Shown here: positions 1-13,379 of the stretch, one piece after another | Position numbering within the stretch: position 1 is the stretch's first letter | Layout: every line of letters starts with the position of its first letter | Origin: Auanema rhodensis | Taxonomy: Eukaryota; Nematoda; Chromadorea; Rhabditida; Rhabditidae | Assembly: GCA_964057225.1 (NCBI GenBank) | Contig: OZ059899.1 | Coordinates: 13,706,001-13,770,000, forward strand | Length of the DNA stretch: 64,000 nucleotides | Direction of reading: 5' to 3' | Notes under the pieces: generated by a model | Database searches by the model: none | What the model was told of the DNA's origin: nothing | What the model saw: only the letters and a program-made list of their open reading frames with translations | Position numbers and translations under genes: made by a program

Positions 1-1097
1 ATATCCGACTTCGCCAAATTTACCGAAGAATTCCTTGAGATCAGCAAACTTGGTATCTTCTCCAAGTCCTTCGATTTGAAGAATAAGTCCCTTGGTAAAA
101 TGAGGAGCAGACTAAACGAAAATTGATAAAATTTAGTCCAAAGATAATGGGTACGAACCTGAGCGTTCTGGCGTTCAATTCCATCGGCAACCTTCTTAGA
201 GTGCTTAGCCATTTTTTCAGCAGCTCGTTTTTCCTTAAAAAACTACGTTTTTCCAACTTGTAGAAACGCCAAAGTAAACCTTAGTTTCCTTATTCTTCAT
301 AGTCCAGTAATCATCTTGCATCATCTTTGTGAGCTCGATATCACCAAACTTATCCTCGTTTTTCTGAGCAGCTTCAGCTTCTTCACGACTCTTGTAAGTG
401 ATGAAGCAAGATCCCTGAGTTACTCAGTTAAATAAACACATATAAAACAGAATGACACCTTGAAGATCTTATCGGGCTTGGTTCTTCTCATCAAGACATT
501 ATCAACATTACCGAACTTCTTGGCAAATTCCATGATCTGATCAAGAGAAGTGTCCTGTGGGAAACCTTTCTAAATGGGTAAAATCATAAATTTTAACAAA
601 ATGATTATTTTTTTACCATGTAGACTGTGGAGTGCTTAATAGTTTGCCAATACTCTAATGAGTTTTCTGGCAATGGGTTTCCGGCATTTCTGCGAATCTT
701 AAGTCCATCCTCAGAAACTGAGATAATGTCAGATTCAGAAGTCTGAAGAAGAGAGTTTTCAATAATAGATATTCCATATAGATACCTTGACAGCCTTAGC
801 GATAGCATCAACATCCTTAGAGATGGCAGCTAAGCGGTTGAAGGTTAACAAAGTAGCGATGTTAACCCCTGAAAATTTATATTTCGTAAACTATAGAGTG
901 TCAGAAATTCTTACATCCTTCGTCTTTCTTAATTTGATCTTGCAAGAATTTATCACGAGGAAGATTGATATTACCGAAGTAGTACTGAAATTTAAGACAT
1001 GCAAAAGAATTGAAATTACATTCAATTGTACCTCTAATTGACGGACAACTTTAGAATCGAAATTCTCAGAAGTGGGAGGAATATTTTCAGCTGTCAT
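1..1097 (-). CDS. SSB: La (SSB) RNA-binding protein, 3' part cut off by the window edge
   Basis: La binds the 3' oligo-U tails of new RNA polymerase III transcripts in the nucleus. The start is taken at 1097 ([20 protein letters not shown]). Splicing across short introns gives a La motif containing [20 protein letters not shown] and then [21 protein letters not shown] first RRM follows, beginning near [20 protein letters not shown] and including [18 protein letters not shown]. The sequence at the left edge ([20 protein letters not shown]) is the beginning of the second, C-terminal RRM, so only the C-terminus is missing. The AAG of TTTTTTTAAG just upstream of the ATG looks like a trans-splice acceptor. 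Domain order and motifs are read directly from the sequence; the function is family knowledge. Confidence 0.95.
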
Positions 1098-2054
1098 CTT
1101 CGGCACTTAAAAAAAGAATCAATTCAGAAACTATTTTAGAAAAAAAAGGACAATTTTTCGAATAATAAAATAAAGGCTTGTGGCAATTTGCCATCTATAC
1201 GGTAGGCCACTGCAGGACCATTATTTCAGACTATTACTAAGCAATTCCTTAATATTGAAGTAATGTTTGCTTCAAGTTTTTAGTATCATTCTTATAGTTA
1301 AGTTCCTTTTCACTTAATATCTGTTCTGATGACTGCAGGTTTCATTATTGAAATCAAATATTACCTTTTCTACCTATTTAAGGTAATTATCGATTGAATT
1401 AGTGAGAATGATGAAACTTGAAATCAAAATTTTAAAATATCTTCATTTTTTGAAAGCTATAAATCTATTTATTTTTTCTTTAATTATTTTTTTTCTACAT
1501 CCTTGTATAAAAAATAATCTAAAAGTAAAAAAATTTTTCAAAAAAAATTCAACACATCAATTTTTATTTACAATTTCCTTCTTTGATGTGTGCATTGATC
1601 ATTAGTTGTAATTAGATTTTTCCTTTCATATAAACTTCCATATTAAAAAAGAACGTATTCAATGATAGCTTATGAATTCACATTATTCAGTTATATTAAA
1701 TGCCTAGCCAGCCGTCATACCTAAATTGTGTGTGTGTACGCGAAAATTTAAATATTTTATTTTCATATAAGAAATAAGATTGTAAATGCTATCATATTTA
1801 TTTATGATGATGCAAATTAGCATTCAAAAATTCATCTTCTTTCACAAACCAACTTTTTTGGTTAGTTATAACAATTTACTTCTTTAAAAAGGAATATCAT
1901 TAAATTAATTTTATTTAGTTCAAAAAGTCTCCTAATGTCAGTCGATTCTACATATAATCTTTAGGTTATATTTTTGTTTTCATCATATTAATCTTCCTTC
2001 TCACCTATATGTATTTTACGTTTCATGTCAAGTTATTGTCACATGCTTACAGAA
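1098..2054. other. AT-rich intergenic region between La and hsf-1
   Basis: This is the divergent promoter region of the La gene (minus strand) and hsf-1 (plus strand). It is AT-rich with short poly-A and poly-T runs. I saw no convincing coding exon, RNA gene or heat-shock element in it. Confidence 0.6.
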
Positions 2055-4279
2055 ATGTCGAATACAAATAGAGTGAAGAACGAAACGTTCAATCTCAATG
2101 CGCAATCAACATCAGCAGCTCAAAATCAACAACAGGTTTTTGTTTTTTTTTTTACGTGTTAATTTAGGTCATTTAGGGGAAAAATCAAGTTGCTGGTCAG
2201 CTACCTTCTCATAAAGATGAGGATAAAATGCCATTGTTCTTGATCAAACTTTGGAATATTGTTGAAGATCCAAGTTATCAACAAATTATTCGATGGGATA
2301 CGGTTTGTTAATATTCTCATTATTAATTTTTAAAAGTAATATTTTTCAGAGTGGTTATAGTTTTCATATTGTTGATCCTTATTCTTTCTGCAGAAACGTA
2401 CTTCCTCATTATTTCAAACATAATAATTTGAATAGTCTTATTCGTCAGTTAAATATGTGTATGTCCATTTCTGTGAAAACTCCTGAGCATATTTTTTCTT
2501 TAGATGGTTTTCGTAAGATGTCCCCTCTGGATAGGGGTGGTTTAACCAGAAGTGAATCAGATCAAGATCATCTAGAATTTAGTCATGCCTGTTTTATCAG
2601 AGATCGTCCTGATCTGCTTGTGAATATTAAACGAAAAGTAAGTGCTTAATTGTCTATTTGTTTTTTTCATTATTATGTTTGAGCAGTCTTCTCGACCTGC
2701 CGAAGTTGTAGCTCAGACTGCACAAAATAATCTGCAGTTGGTAATGGATGAGCTTCGTCAAGTACGGGATAAACAGAGAAATTTGGAAATGAAAATGCAT
2801 GAGCTAACAAAGTACGCGATTTGATTTTAGTGTTTTAACAAATTTTTAACTTTTAAGAGAAAATGAAACCCTTTGGGGACAAATGGTTAATATTCGTGCA
2901 CAACATAATCGGCAACAACAAGTTGTTCAGAAGGTTGCTAATGGGCTGATCAACAGTTACTTATTTCGTATTTTCAGCTTGTACAATTCCTCGTTGCTAT
3001 GGTCCAACCAGGTTTACCGAAACGGGTTCAAAAAAGGGGTGTACTGGCAATTGATGAGAACCCAGCTAAAAGACCTCGTACCAGTGTTCCTAATTTTGGA
3101 AGTAATAATAATAATAATTTGTCTGATGTAAGAAAGTATATTATAAACGTGTTATTTTTTCTCTGTTTTAGATTCTTGACCGCCTACAAAGAGAATTGGT
3201 TGATAATGGAGGTTTTCAACGACAAAATGGCGATATGCCGAATAAGTATATTTTTCTTCATTAAAATTAATATATTATGTTTTTTTGTTTCAGTCGTGGT
3301 CCAATAATTGCGGATGTCACTGATGAATGGGGTAGTTGTATGCATAACCCGGAAACGTTTAATGGCGATCAAATCAGTTATGCTTCTGAATCTCTTGGAA
3401 ACAGTTTGGTGCTATTACTATTCTTACCGTATTCGCATATTTCAGTTCCATCAATGTCTCCCCTATCTGAACAGCCACAATCACAATCACAATCTCCATA
3501 TGGAAAAAGAAACTTTTTGCATGCTAGACGACAAAGTCAACCAGATTCGAAGTCTTCAAACGTTCAAACGGCTTCTCCTAGATCTCAGCCTGTTCAAAAT
3601 TCTTTCAATACTGTTTCTGCCAAGAATTATAATCCCCCAACGACTTCAACAGTTAGCATTCCTAACAGTTCTGCTGTTCAGTCTTGTAGTACTAACCAGG
3701 TATATTTGATATATTTTCATTTATTGTGTATAAATATGAATTTTTTAGCAGTTTAATCAAGCAAATTCTCCATCTTTTTCTATGTCGCCAATGTTGGAAC
3801 GACAAATATCCGCCGAGCTTCAGGTTAGTTGAATTTCTGTTCCTTTGTTTTATGCAGGGAGCGTTTGTCTCCCATCTTGCGAAGCTGATTCAGTCTGGTG
3901 TTTCCGGTCTGCAGGAATATCTAAATGGTGTCGACATGAATATCGACAACTGCCGTGATTTACTTGGACATTGGGATTTCGATTTTCTCGAGGTATGATA
4001 CCTCTGATTTTACAAATTATTTTTTTTTAACAGAACCTGGCCAGTGAGGATCCGGATCTTAGACCTGTCAATCAGCTTGCCTTGGAACAAGGAGCACCTA
4101 AGGAAGATTTAGAAGTTTTTCCTCCGCCAGTCTTTGGAGTTCAGGCAAGTTTTGTGAGCTTCATATATGTGCAACCTAATTTTTTATAGGATACTTTTGT
4201 TGATAGTAATAACCTCGAAGCCCCAAATTACCCATCAACTCCTGAGCTTTTAACTCCTTCAACGAGTCCAAGATCTTAA
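2055..4279 (+). CDS. hsf-1: Heat-shock transcription factor HSF-1
   Basis: HSF-1 is the trimeric nuclear activator of heat-shock genes. After an N-terminal segment of about 45 residues the spliced exons give the full winged-helix DNA-binding domain: PLFLIKLWNIVEDPSYQQII, then SFCRNVLPHYFKHNNLNSLI, then RQLNMYGFRKM. The intron that splits MY|GF resolves cleanly. A heptad-rich HR-A/B trimerisation segment follows (NLQLVMDELRQVRDKQRNLE through HNRQQQVVQKLVQFLVAMV). After it come a basic PKRVQKRG stretch, a Ser/Gln/Asn-rich region, and an acidic tail ending in TPELLTPSTSPRS before TAA. The start was chosen at MSNTNRVKNE because a 3' splice-like CTTACAG lies two bases upstream. The gene converges on CASC3; the 388 nt between their stop codons hold no gene. 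Confidence 0.95.
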
Positions 4280-4667
4280 CTTTTTGTAAACATTTAACGA
4301 GGTATTTCAATCACTAGGTGATTATATAAGCGTGGTATAAATATGTCGCTTTTTTGAATGCGAGTTATTTTGTCATGATAGCACTTATATTAAATGGAAT
4401 TAGTCTTGCCCATAGATACACATGTTATATGAATAGAAGGATATAAATTTTAATTTTAAATTATAATAAATATGACAGATTCAAATCAGTCAAAATCAGC
4501 ACAGCTCTAATAATATTGACATTTAGATCGAAAGATAACTGTAAAAAATTAATGCAATAATATAAACCTCGAGAATAAATAGATGATGCATAGTACAGAT
4601 ATAAGAAATAAAAAATTCAAATGAAGTAGGTAAAACATGAAAAACCTGCAAAAATATTAAACACTAA

Positions 4668-6722
4668 CTATGAAGAGGGTGGTAGTATTTCTATAATTTT
4701 TTTCTCTCTTGGAGGAGGAGGTTGTCTTTTTGTCTGTTTGGAAGGATCAAAATACACAACATCCGTTGGCTGTCGTGGCATATAGTTTTGAGAGTTACTC
4801 TGATTCGAGCCAGAAGAATTCCCACCATCATGTCTTTGTTGAGAATACCTTAAATAAAGTTTCAATTGCAGCCACTATATAACTAAATAATACTACCTTT
4901 TGGGTGCTCCCACTGAAGTGTTTCCTCCTCTTGAAAAACCAGTAGCAGAAGAGCCTCTTCCTGATGGTCCACCTCTAGTGAATGAACCGCGGCCCCTAGG
5001 CTCAGAGCCTCGTGATCCACGTTGTGAAAAGCTTCCTCTAGTTGCCTTTCTGTCAAAATTGCTGTTATTTCCAAAATCTCTTTCCCTTCTGTTTTCATCT
5101 GTGCGGTTAGTGAAAGTTCGGCTAAATTGTCCTCTACCAGACATTCTCAAAGTTCCTAAAAGGGTTGATGAATAATATATATCTTAACAATATGAACCTG
5201 CTCTGATAGATCCTCGTGTTGCTCCTCTTCTATGATTTTCAAACTCTCTCTCAGGCAGCTTTTCTTTCCTATCATGCTTATCTTCAAAGTTTTCCCTTCG
5301 GTCATTGCGGTAATCAACATTATCACGACGGTCGCCATCAATGTTAACACGTCCCCTAAACGGTAAACATAGATACTCATAAATTGATTTATTTTACCGC
5401 TGGAATCCTCTTCCTCCTCGTACAGGAGGTGTATTGCTTCCACGTCCACGAACATTTCTAATCTTAAACATCAAAATTGAATAAACATTCAAAAAATAGA
5501 TTTTACGTACAACTTTCATTTGTGGTTTTTGCCGTCTTTGCCAAACCTGTTCGTCGTCTTCAGTATCAATACTTTCCCGTTTTTCTGTTGGTTTTTTATT
5601 GAAATCTCTACGTCGTGGCTCTGATCTTTTTTGGCTTGGTTCGTCATTAGGAACTACTAAAATAAAAGTATATATAAGAAAATAGATAAAAGTTACCTCT
5701 GCTTTGTTCGCTTTTTTCCTTAACAACAGGCTTTCGTAATGTATTTTTCGAAGGTCCCGCTGTTCCTTGAATAAAATAACGAATTTTATGAAAAACAATC
5801 TTTAAAATACCTCTAGTTTTATTTCCCCCTCGTCTTCCTTGAGGAGAAGGTTCTTTTTCTGGAGCCTTCAAGTCAAATATATTTTGAAAAATTTAATTGT
5901 ATGAAATAAATACCTCAATTTTTTCTTTTTCTTTCTCTTTTTCTTTATCTTTATCTTCTGTTTTCTCATCGCCGGACCCCTTTTCCCCGTCGCGAATATC
6001 AAAACCATATCTTCAGAAAAAAATATAAGAAACTAACAAAGATAAACAAACTTACTTATGAAGAAGTTGTTGCTTCGTTTTCGGTCTCTGAGACTTTTCA
6101 TCAAACCTTAAACATAGTGTAAAACTATTAAGAATAAAATATAAATATTTATACCTATCATGTTTCCAATTTCCATCAGCTCGAGATTTTCTAGAAGATT
6201 TCAATTCAAGAGAGTCATCATCGCGAGAATCGTGCATATAATATCTGCCTAAAAAAAAAAAAAATAACATTCCGAACATAACATAACGCTAATTAAGAAA
6301 ATTTATTCTAGAACATAACAAACCTTTCTTCGGTATATAAGCAGGATTCTCTTCAATTTCATCGTCATCTAAGGGAGCACCAGATTCTTAAAACATAAAA
6401 TTAATATAAATAAAGTATTTATTCTTTGAACCTCCTTCGGAATCTTCTTCACCATCAGCTGCTGAAGAAGTTTCTTCTTTAGCTTCGTGTGTCTAAAAAT
6501 AAATATGTTAATAACTCTCTACAATATTTACGGAAAACATACAGTCTTATTACTTTGTTCCGCCTGAGGTTCTTCTGTTGATAGATTCGCAGTCTCTTCT
6601 TTAGTTTCATCTGCTGTTTCATTTAGAGGTTTAGAAGCATCTTCATTTACAGTACTGGATGCTTCTTCAATATCCTTTTTTTTTTCCTCTGCAGAATTAT
6701 TTTTCTCAACCTCCAGAGCCAT
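4668..6722 (-). CDS. CASC3: CASC3/Barentsz (MLN51), exon-junction-complex core protein
   Basis: CASC3 clamps eIF4A3 on spliced mRNA and acts in mRNA localisation and decay. The N-terminus is acidic (MALEVEKNNSAEEKKKDIEE). The SELOR eIF4A3-binding module is clear: EENPAYIPKKGRYYMHDSR, then GNWKHDRFDEKSQRPK, then QQLLHKYGFDIRDGEKG. A Lys/Glu-rich linker follows, and then a long Arg/Gly region rich in RGRGS and RGG. The C-terminus (YMPRQPTDVVYFDPSKQTKR) resembles the conserved tail of the family. Many short introns separate the exons. TTGTAG just before the start (TTGTAGTGATGG) suggests trans-splicing. Exon ends in the low-complexity RG region are the least certain part. Confidence 0.88.
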
Positions 6723-7299
6723 CACTACAACAGTATAATTCAAAAAACAGCTCCGGTTATACAAACGTTAATAGAATACAAACAATTCTCAAAAGATATA
6801 AGCTTAAATTCCAATTACTGACGCAGTAAATACTACTATATAAATGAGTGCGCTGTATGCGCTCCTAATGTTTTTGGTCCCGTAACGACGTTTGCGTACC
6901 GTACTACTTTATTAGTACTGAAGTAAGAATTAACTATCGTTTTGTTGAAAGGTATGATCAATGAACGCTTTATATTAATTCCATTTAGAAAAGAAATTCT
7001 GAATATATACATCCGGAACTTTTATAAATAAAACACTTTCAATATTCATATGAAAACCTCGTCCAGGGTTTTTCTATATCAATTTCAGAATATCCAAAGT
7101 TAATGAAGATTTACTTATATTGTTTTCATTGCTTTGAAAAATAAAACATTGGATAGTTTTATGCTACTTTAATCATAATTCTTTGATATTTGGTACTGGA
7201 ATACTTTATTCAATACAAATTCGTTGAAAATTACAAATTATGTAAGAAGAAAAGAAAAAAACTTTGGCAATGTAAATGCTGCGATCAAATTGTAAAATG

Positions 7300-7693
7300 T
7301 TACTGTGTAATATAAACACGAGTTATAAATGTCCCTTCAAAAAAATTATGACTTTCATTAAACCATAATCCAACTTCTTGTAAATATTTTTGATAATAAT
7401 TCTCAAATTCATCTTCAGTGAAATAGTAACTTTAAGTTAAGAATGAAAGGATATTTTTAGCATAGAAACATCAGAATCATCAATTCTCTCTTATTAGAAA
7501 ATTTAAAAAAATATTACGAATATCTTTTTTGTCAAACCAATGAGATGTATTGAAAAAATTGCTTTCCTAAAACGTGCAAAAACTAGTAGTACTTCAAAGT
7601 GAAATAATATGAGTGTGCGTACTTTACACATTCCACAAAAACGTCTTGACGCGATGCCAGACTACAGTACTCCACTGCACTGAATTTCGCCAT
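7300..7693 (-). CDS. Small multi-exon gene of uncertain identity; C-terminus faintly METTL2/6/8-like
   Basis: A start codon at 7693 opens MAKFSAVEYCSLASRQDVFV, followed by a good splice donor. The last exon is clearly protein-like and ends with a stop: YYFTEDEFENYYQKYLQEVG, then GTFITRVYITQ. The middle exon can be read in two frames depending on the donor used (a reading with FFNTSHWFDKKDI seems most natural), so the full protein of about 85 residues is not settled. The final exon vaguely resembles the end of METTL2/6/8 tRNA methyltransferases (YYFT.EE... and R.W.Q). No SAM-binding motif I is present, so it could be a remnant of a longer enzyme. It is divergent from rpl-14, 255 nt away. The 577 nt down to CASC3 hold nothing recognisable. 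Confidence 0.4.
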
Positions 7694-7948
7694 AATATCA
7701 ACGTTTTCCCAAATTATTTGGCCTTTTTTTGATTAAGTTCTTCTTTATTGTTGTTATAAGCAATGTTAAAAGATAAATATATATGTAACGGAATATGGTA
7801 AAGTATGTTTTTAAAGTCTGTATTAAAGAACGTATAGTTTTTGTTGAAATCTTGGTGTTGATCCGTATTTTAATTTTTACATAAAATTGTTCTTTTTAAT
7901 TTATTGTTCTTGTTATTAGAATTTTCTATTTTATTAGTTTATTTAGAC

Positions 7949-8448
7949 ATGGTCTACAAACGATTGGTACAAGTTGGCCGCGTCGCCTTTATTGCCAAGG
8001 GAGCCGATGCTGGCAAAATCGCTGTTATCGTCGATATCCTTGACGGAAACAGAGTAAGTTATTTAACATTTTATTCTTGAATATATATTATTTCTAGGTC
8101 CTCTTGGACGGACCATCATCTGGTGTCCTCAGAGGTGTTCGCAACCTTAAAGATCTTCAACTCACCAAGTTTGTTGCTAACATCAGAGTTGGACAGAGAA
8201 CCAAGAGAGTTCAAGCTGCCTTCGATGAAGCTAAGCTCAACGAGGAGTTCCAAAAGACTCAATGGTTCAAGAAGAGAACTGCTAAGGCTATCGTACGTTT
8301 AATATAATCATTTTTGTTTCTTATTATCATGTTATAGCGCGCTAAGCTTTCTGATTTCGACCGCTTCAAGCTTATGAACGCCAAGAAAATGAGAAACCGC
8401 TTGATCAAGATCGAGGTCGCTAAGCTCAAGAAGGCCGCAGGAAAGTAA
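7949..8448 (+). CDS. rpl-14: 60S ribosomal protein L14 (eL14)
   Basis: This is a structural protein of the large cytosolic ribosomal subunit. Three exons give [20 protein letters not shown], then [20 protein letters not shown], and a basic C-terminus ending AKLKKAAGK. About 135 residues is normal for eL14 in animals lacking the long Ala/Lys tail. The KOW-like N-terminal domain ([20 protein letters not shown]) is intact. TTTATTTAG ends three bases before the ATG and is a likely trans-splice site. Codon use is strongly biased (many AAG, CTC and CGC), as expected for a highly expressed gene and unlike its AT-rich neighbours. Confidence 0.97.
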
Positions 8449-8494
8449 ATTGTTATTTTTTGTTAATCCAATGAACGTTGGAACTTTATTTCTT

Positions 8495-8985
8495 TTATAT
8501 TATCATTATTATACACAATATTAAACAAACAAGGAAAGGGTTAAAATCAAAATGGGAACTATTCGATAGGTCAGTCATTGAACAACATTTGTATTCGTGA
8601 ATTGTAATGCCATATCTCTCGATTGGTGCTTCTGGTGTACACTAGAATTACGTAGTTACATAAGGAATTTATAAGTATTTACCTTATTCTGTCGACCTTC
8701 GCATTCGTGACTACTGAAGGCGCATCTGCCTTCAATACTGCTGCTTGTATCTGAGTCTGTTCCTGTTATTTCATTTCTTGCTATAATCTTAACACACCAA
8801 TTCGAATTGCTACTGCAATTTCTTTCCTAAATGTTGTCAAGCATTATTGGCTTTGCTAGGCAATGCTTCACCATTGTAGCAATAGCTGAAATACCTTCGT
8901 CTGCTCGAACACGGTAGAAGTAGCATTTAATAGATTCAGACTTCGATACAAAGAATAATATGGGCAGGATCTGTATTATGCGCAT
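8495..8985 (-). CDS. GPI-anchored Ly6/uPAR-like three-finger protein
   Basis: Three exons (8985-8911, 8826-8683, 8641-8495) splice in phase into 121 residues. The protein starts with a signal peptide (MRIIQILPILFFVSKSES). The ectodomain begins IKCYFYR and continues ERNCSSNSNWCVKIIARNEI, then GRCAFSSHECEGRQNK, then a segment ending YKCCSMTDLSN. A hydrophobic tail (PFLVCLILCIIMII) typical of GPI attachment precedes TAA. The spacing C..C..WC..C..C..C..CC fits the three-finger Ly6 fold of nematode membrane and secreted proteins. Eight ectodomain cysteines are visible instead of the usual ten, and the canonical CN after the CC pair reads SN. AAATTTAG ends immediately before the ATG, a likely trans-splice site. 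The first donor (CGT/GTTCGA) is inferred; an alternative donor further into the first exon is possible. The ligand is unknown. It converges on rpl-14, 46 nt apart. Confidence 0.75.
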
Positions 8986-10326
8986 CTAAATTTAGTTTGA
9001 GGTTTGTATTGGAAGTTGCCACAAGCGGTTTTGGCAATTAAGTTGAAATGGCTGTGAAGCAATTGAAAAAGTAAAGAAAAGCTAGGAAATTGTTTGAAAA
9101 GTTTGGGGGCTTTCATTGCTTTGCTCTGGTTCGGTCAAACGCTTTTATTGTTTCGAATGGGAGGAAAACGCGGTTAGGTCAACTGCCTCTCAATGAAATC
9201 CTTGAAATATGTATTTCTATGAGTATCTAAGCTTGGGAGTACCGGAAACACGTTTTTTTTCTGGGACGAAGTCGGAAATATGTTAAGAAAAATAAATAGT
9301 AGGTCATAAATAAGGGCCAACTATGCCCAGAAACATGGAAGTCTTCATCATTCTCATAGCAATTTAGTCATCGCGTGCTAAAGTTGAATATGGTATGCCA
9401 TGCATAAGTTCGAAATAGACAAACACCGATATGAAAAGAACCGTTTATGCAGAATAAGTTATGTTTTATAACATCAAAAACAGAATAAGACACTGATTCT
9501 ATCAAAAAAGTGAAAATTTACAACTTGAAGTAGTGACTATATAAAACTTCACAATATATTTGTGCACTATCACAGACAGAAAGCGAAGAAAAGTGAACAG
9601 AGGATCTTATTGAAGGTGTTGAAATTAGAGCTGCCTTCAGTTAATACATTCGCGGGTCCGCACAATAAATCTGTTTCTATAATCTATGAAAACAACTGAT
9701 ATGATTAAGAATGAGAAAGAAAAGCGGACAGGACGGGGAAAAAAGTTAACATGTGCTGGTCATGAGGGATTCGTACCAATTAAGTATAAATAGAAATGTT
9801 ACAGGCTAATTAATTTTCTGAGAGAAACAAACACAAACAAACAGAAAAAACGATTACGGATCATCCTAATGCATAAAGCAAAAGGAGCGATATGTAATTT
9901 CAGTAAGAGTTCCCTTATTTGACAGCCAAATTACAAATTAGGGCGTTAATAGAGATGATGAGCATTAAATGCAGAAAACACGAATAACCCATATTTTGCC
10001 AATTAATCGACAAGTTGAAAGAGGCTCCAGTTAGGGCCGCAGGTACATTACTGGCGGAAACTAAAAATGGAATTCAAACTACAAAACCTAGTACATAACG
10101 ATGCCAAATTTCCTATACTCTTATTTTCAAAAAGACGACTGCAGGTAGAGTTCGTAGAGTAGAAAACCGTAATAAATGACAACATGAACAGCCAAGGGAT
10201 TCGTTGATTTCTGCTAAAGCAATCGGTAGCAGAGAACCTGCTGCTGACTCGTTTTGCCTTAATGATTAAGAGCAGGAGACATGGAAGAAGCTGATGTATC
10301 CAATAAAACATTTGAGATGCATGCAA
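8986..10326. other. Non-coding stretch, probably 3' region of PPP1R16
   Basis: This lies between the Ly6-like start and the PPP1R16 stop, both on the minus strand. I read both strands and saw no in-frame spliced coding signal. The upper strand is mildly purine-rich. It probably contains the PPP1R16 3' UTR and the Ly6-like promoter. Confidence 0.5.
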
Positions 10327-12406
<2,080 letters not shown>

Positions 12407-13368
12407 TTTGGAACTACTAGTGTTTCAGAAGATATGTTCCAGATGAATAACGGCAGATGATTGATAAGAATAATCAGAAGAATTTCAAGCAAAGATTGTT
12501 GATTGTAGAAAAAATAATAAAATGGAAAATGTTGGCACACAGAATTCAAATACTAGATCAGCATACAGAAAAGTTGTATCAAGACAAAGCAGAAGTCGTT
12601 CGTAGAACTAATTAGAACTCAGAGACCCATAATGTGGCCTGAACCTGCAACCTAAAAATGGAAAAATCAAAGAACGAAATAACGAATAATTTATGGACAA
12701 TAATTAATGAAACGTTTGTAAGAACTAACGAAGTATAAAGATGATAAAAATGCCGCAGGCAACAACAAAGCATGCAATAGACTGTGAGATAGAATGTGGA
12801 AGAGCAGATGAGTGGCCAAATGCAAACAGAAAACACATCAGCAATAGGATAGAATGAGAATTGCAATCGAAGACACATTAAAAAGAAACTGAGAGAAGAA
12901 TAATAACTACCTCATTAGAAGCTTTAAGCACTGCACTTGTGATTATCCGGCATGATTCCCTTAGGAGAATAACGAATGAAGTGGGGGTGAACAACAGGCA
13001 TCCACAAACGCAACCGCTTCATAGGATAATTAATATTAAAATGATAAGCAACATGGGAAAATACATAAAGGTGGGAAAGCTTTTCACAGGTACTTAATTC
13101 AAAATTGAATAACATTGTCTATTTCCAACTGAACGATTTTCAAAATAAAAATAAGCGAAATACAACTAGAAAAACAAAAAAAAATTTTAAAATTGGCATT
13201 ATATTAGTGTGTGCGCCCGTGTATTTCTGTGACTCATACATATTTGTATTCGTCACAAAATCTTAAATCGATAACGGCACTAAATCCTTAAAAGGAAAAC
13301 TTTCAGGGATCAGCTCATTTCAAAGGCGATTTGTTGATATGGAAATCAGGATAATTCTCCCCCCCCCC

Positions 13369-13379
13369 CTGAAGCCTAT
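13369..13379. repeat. C11 homopolymer
   Basis: A run of eleven C on the plus strand (G11 on the minus strand) inside otherwise AT-rich DNA. It can fold as a G-quadruplex on the minus strand. Confidence 0.9.

Noticed and set aside
7440-7470. ATATCCTTT followed by TTCTTAAC, resembling U12-type intron signals
   Set aside because: The implied intron would be only about 25 nt and breaks the reading frame.
9760-9780. GGGATTCGTACC, resembling a tRNA T-arm/B box
   Set aside because: No matching acceptor stem, D-arm or anticodon arm around it.
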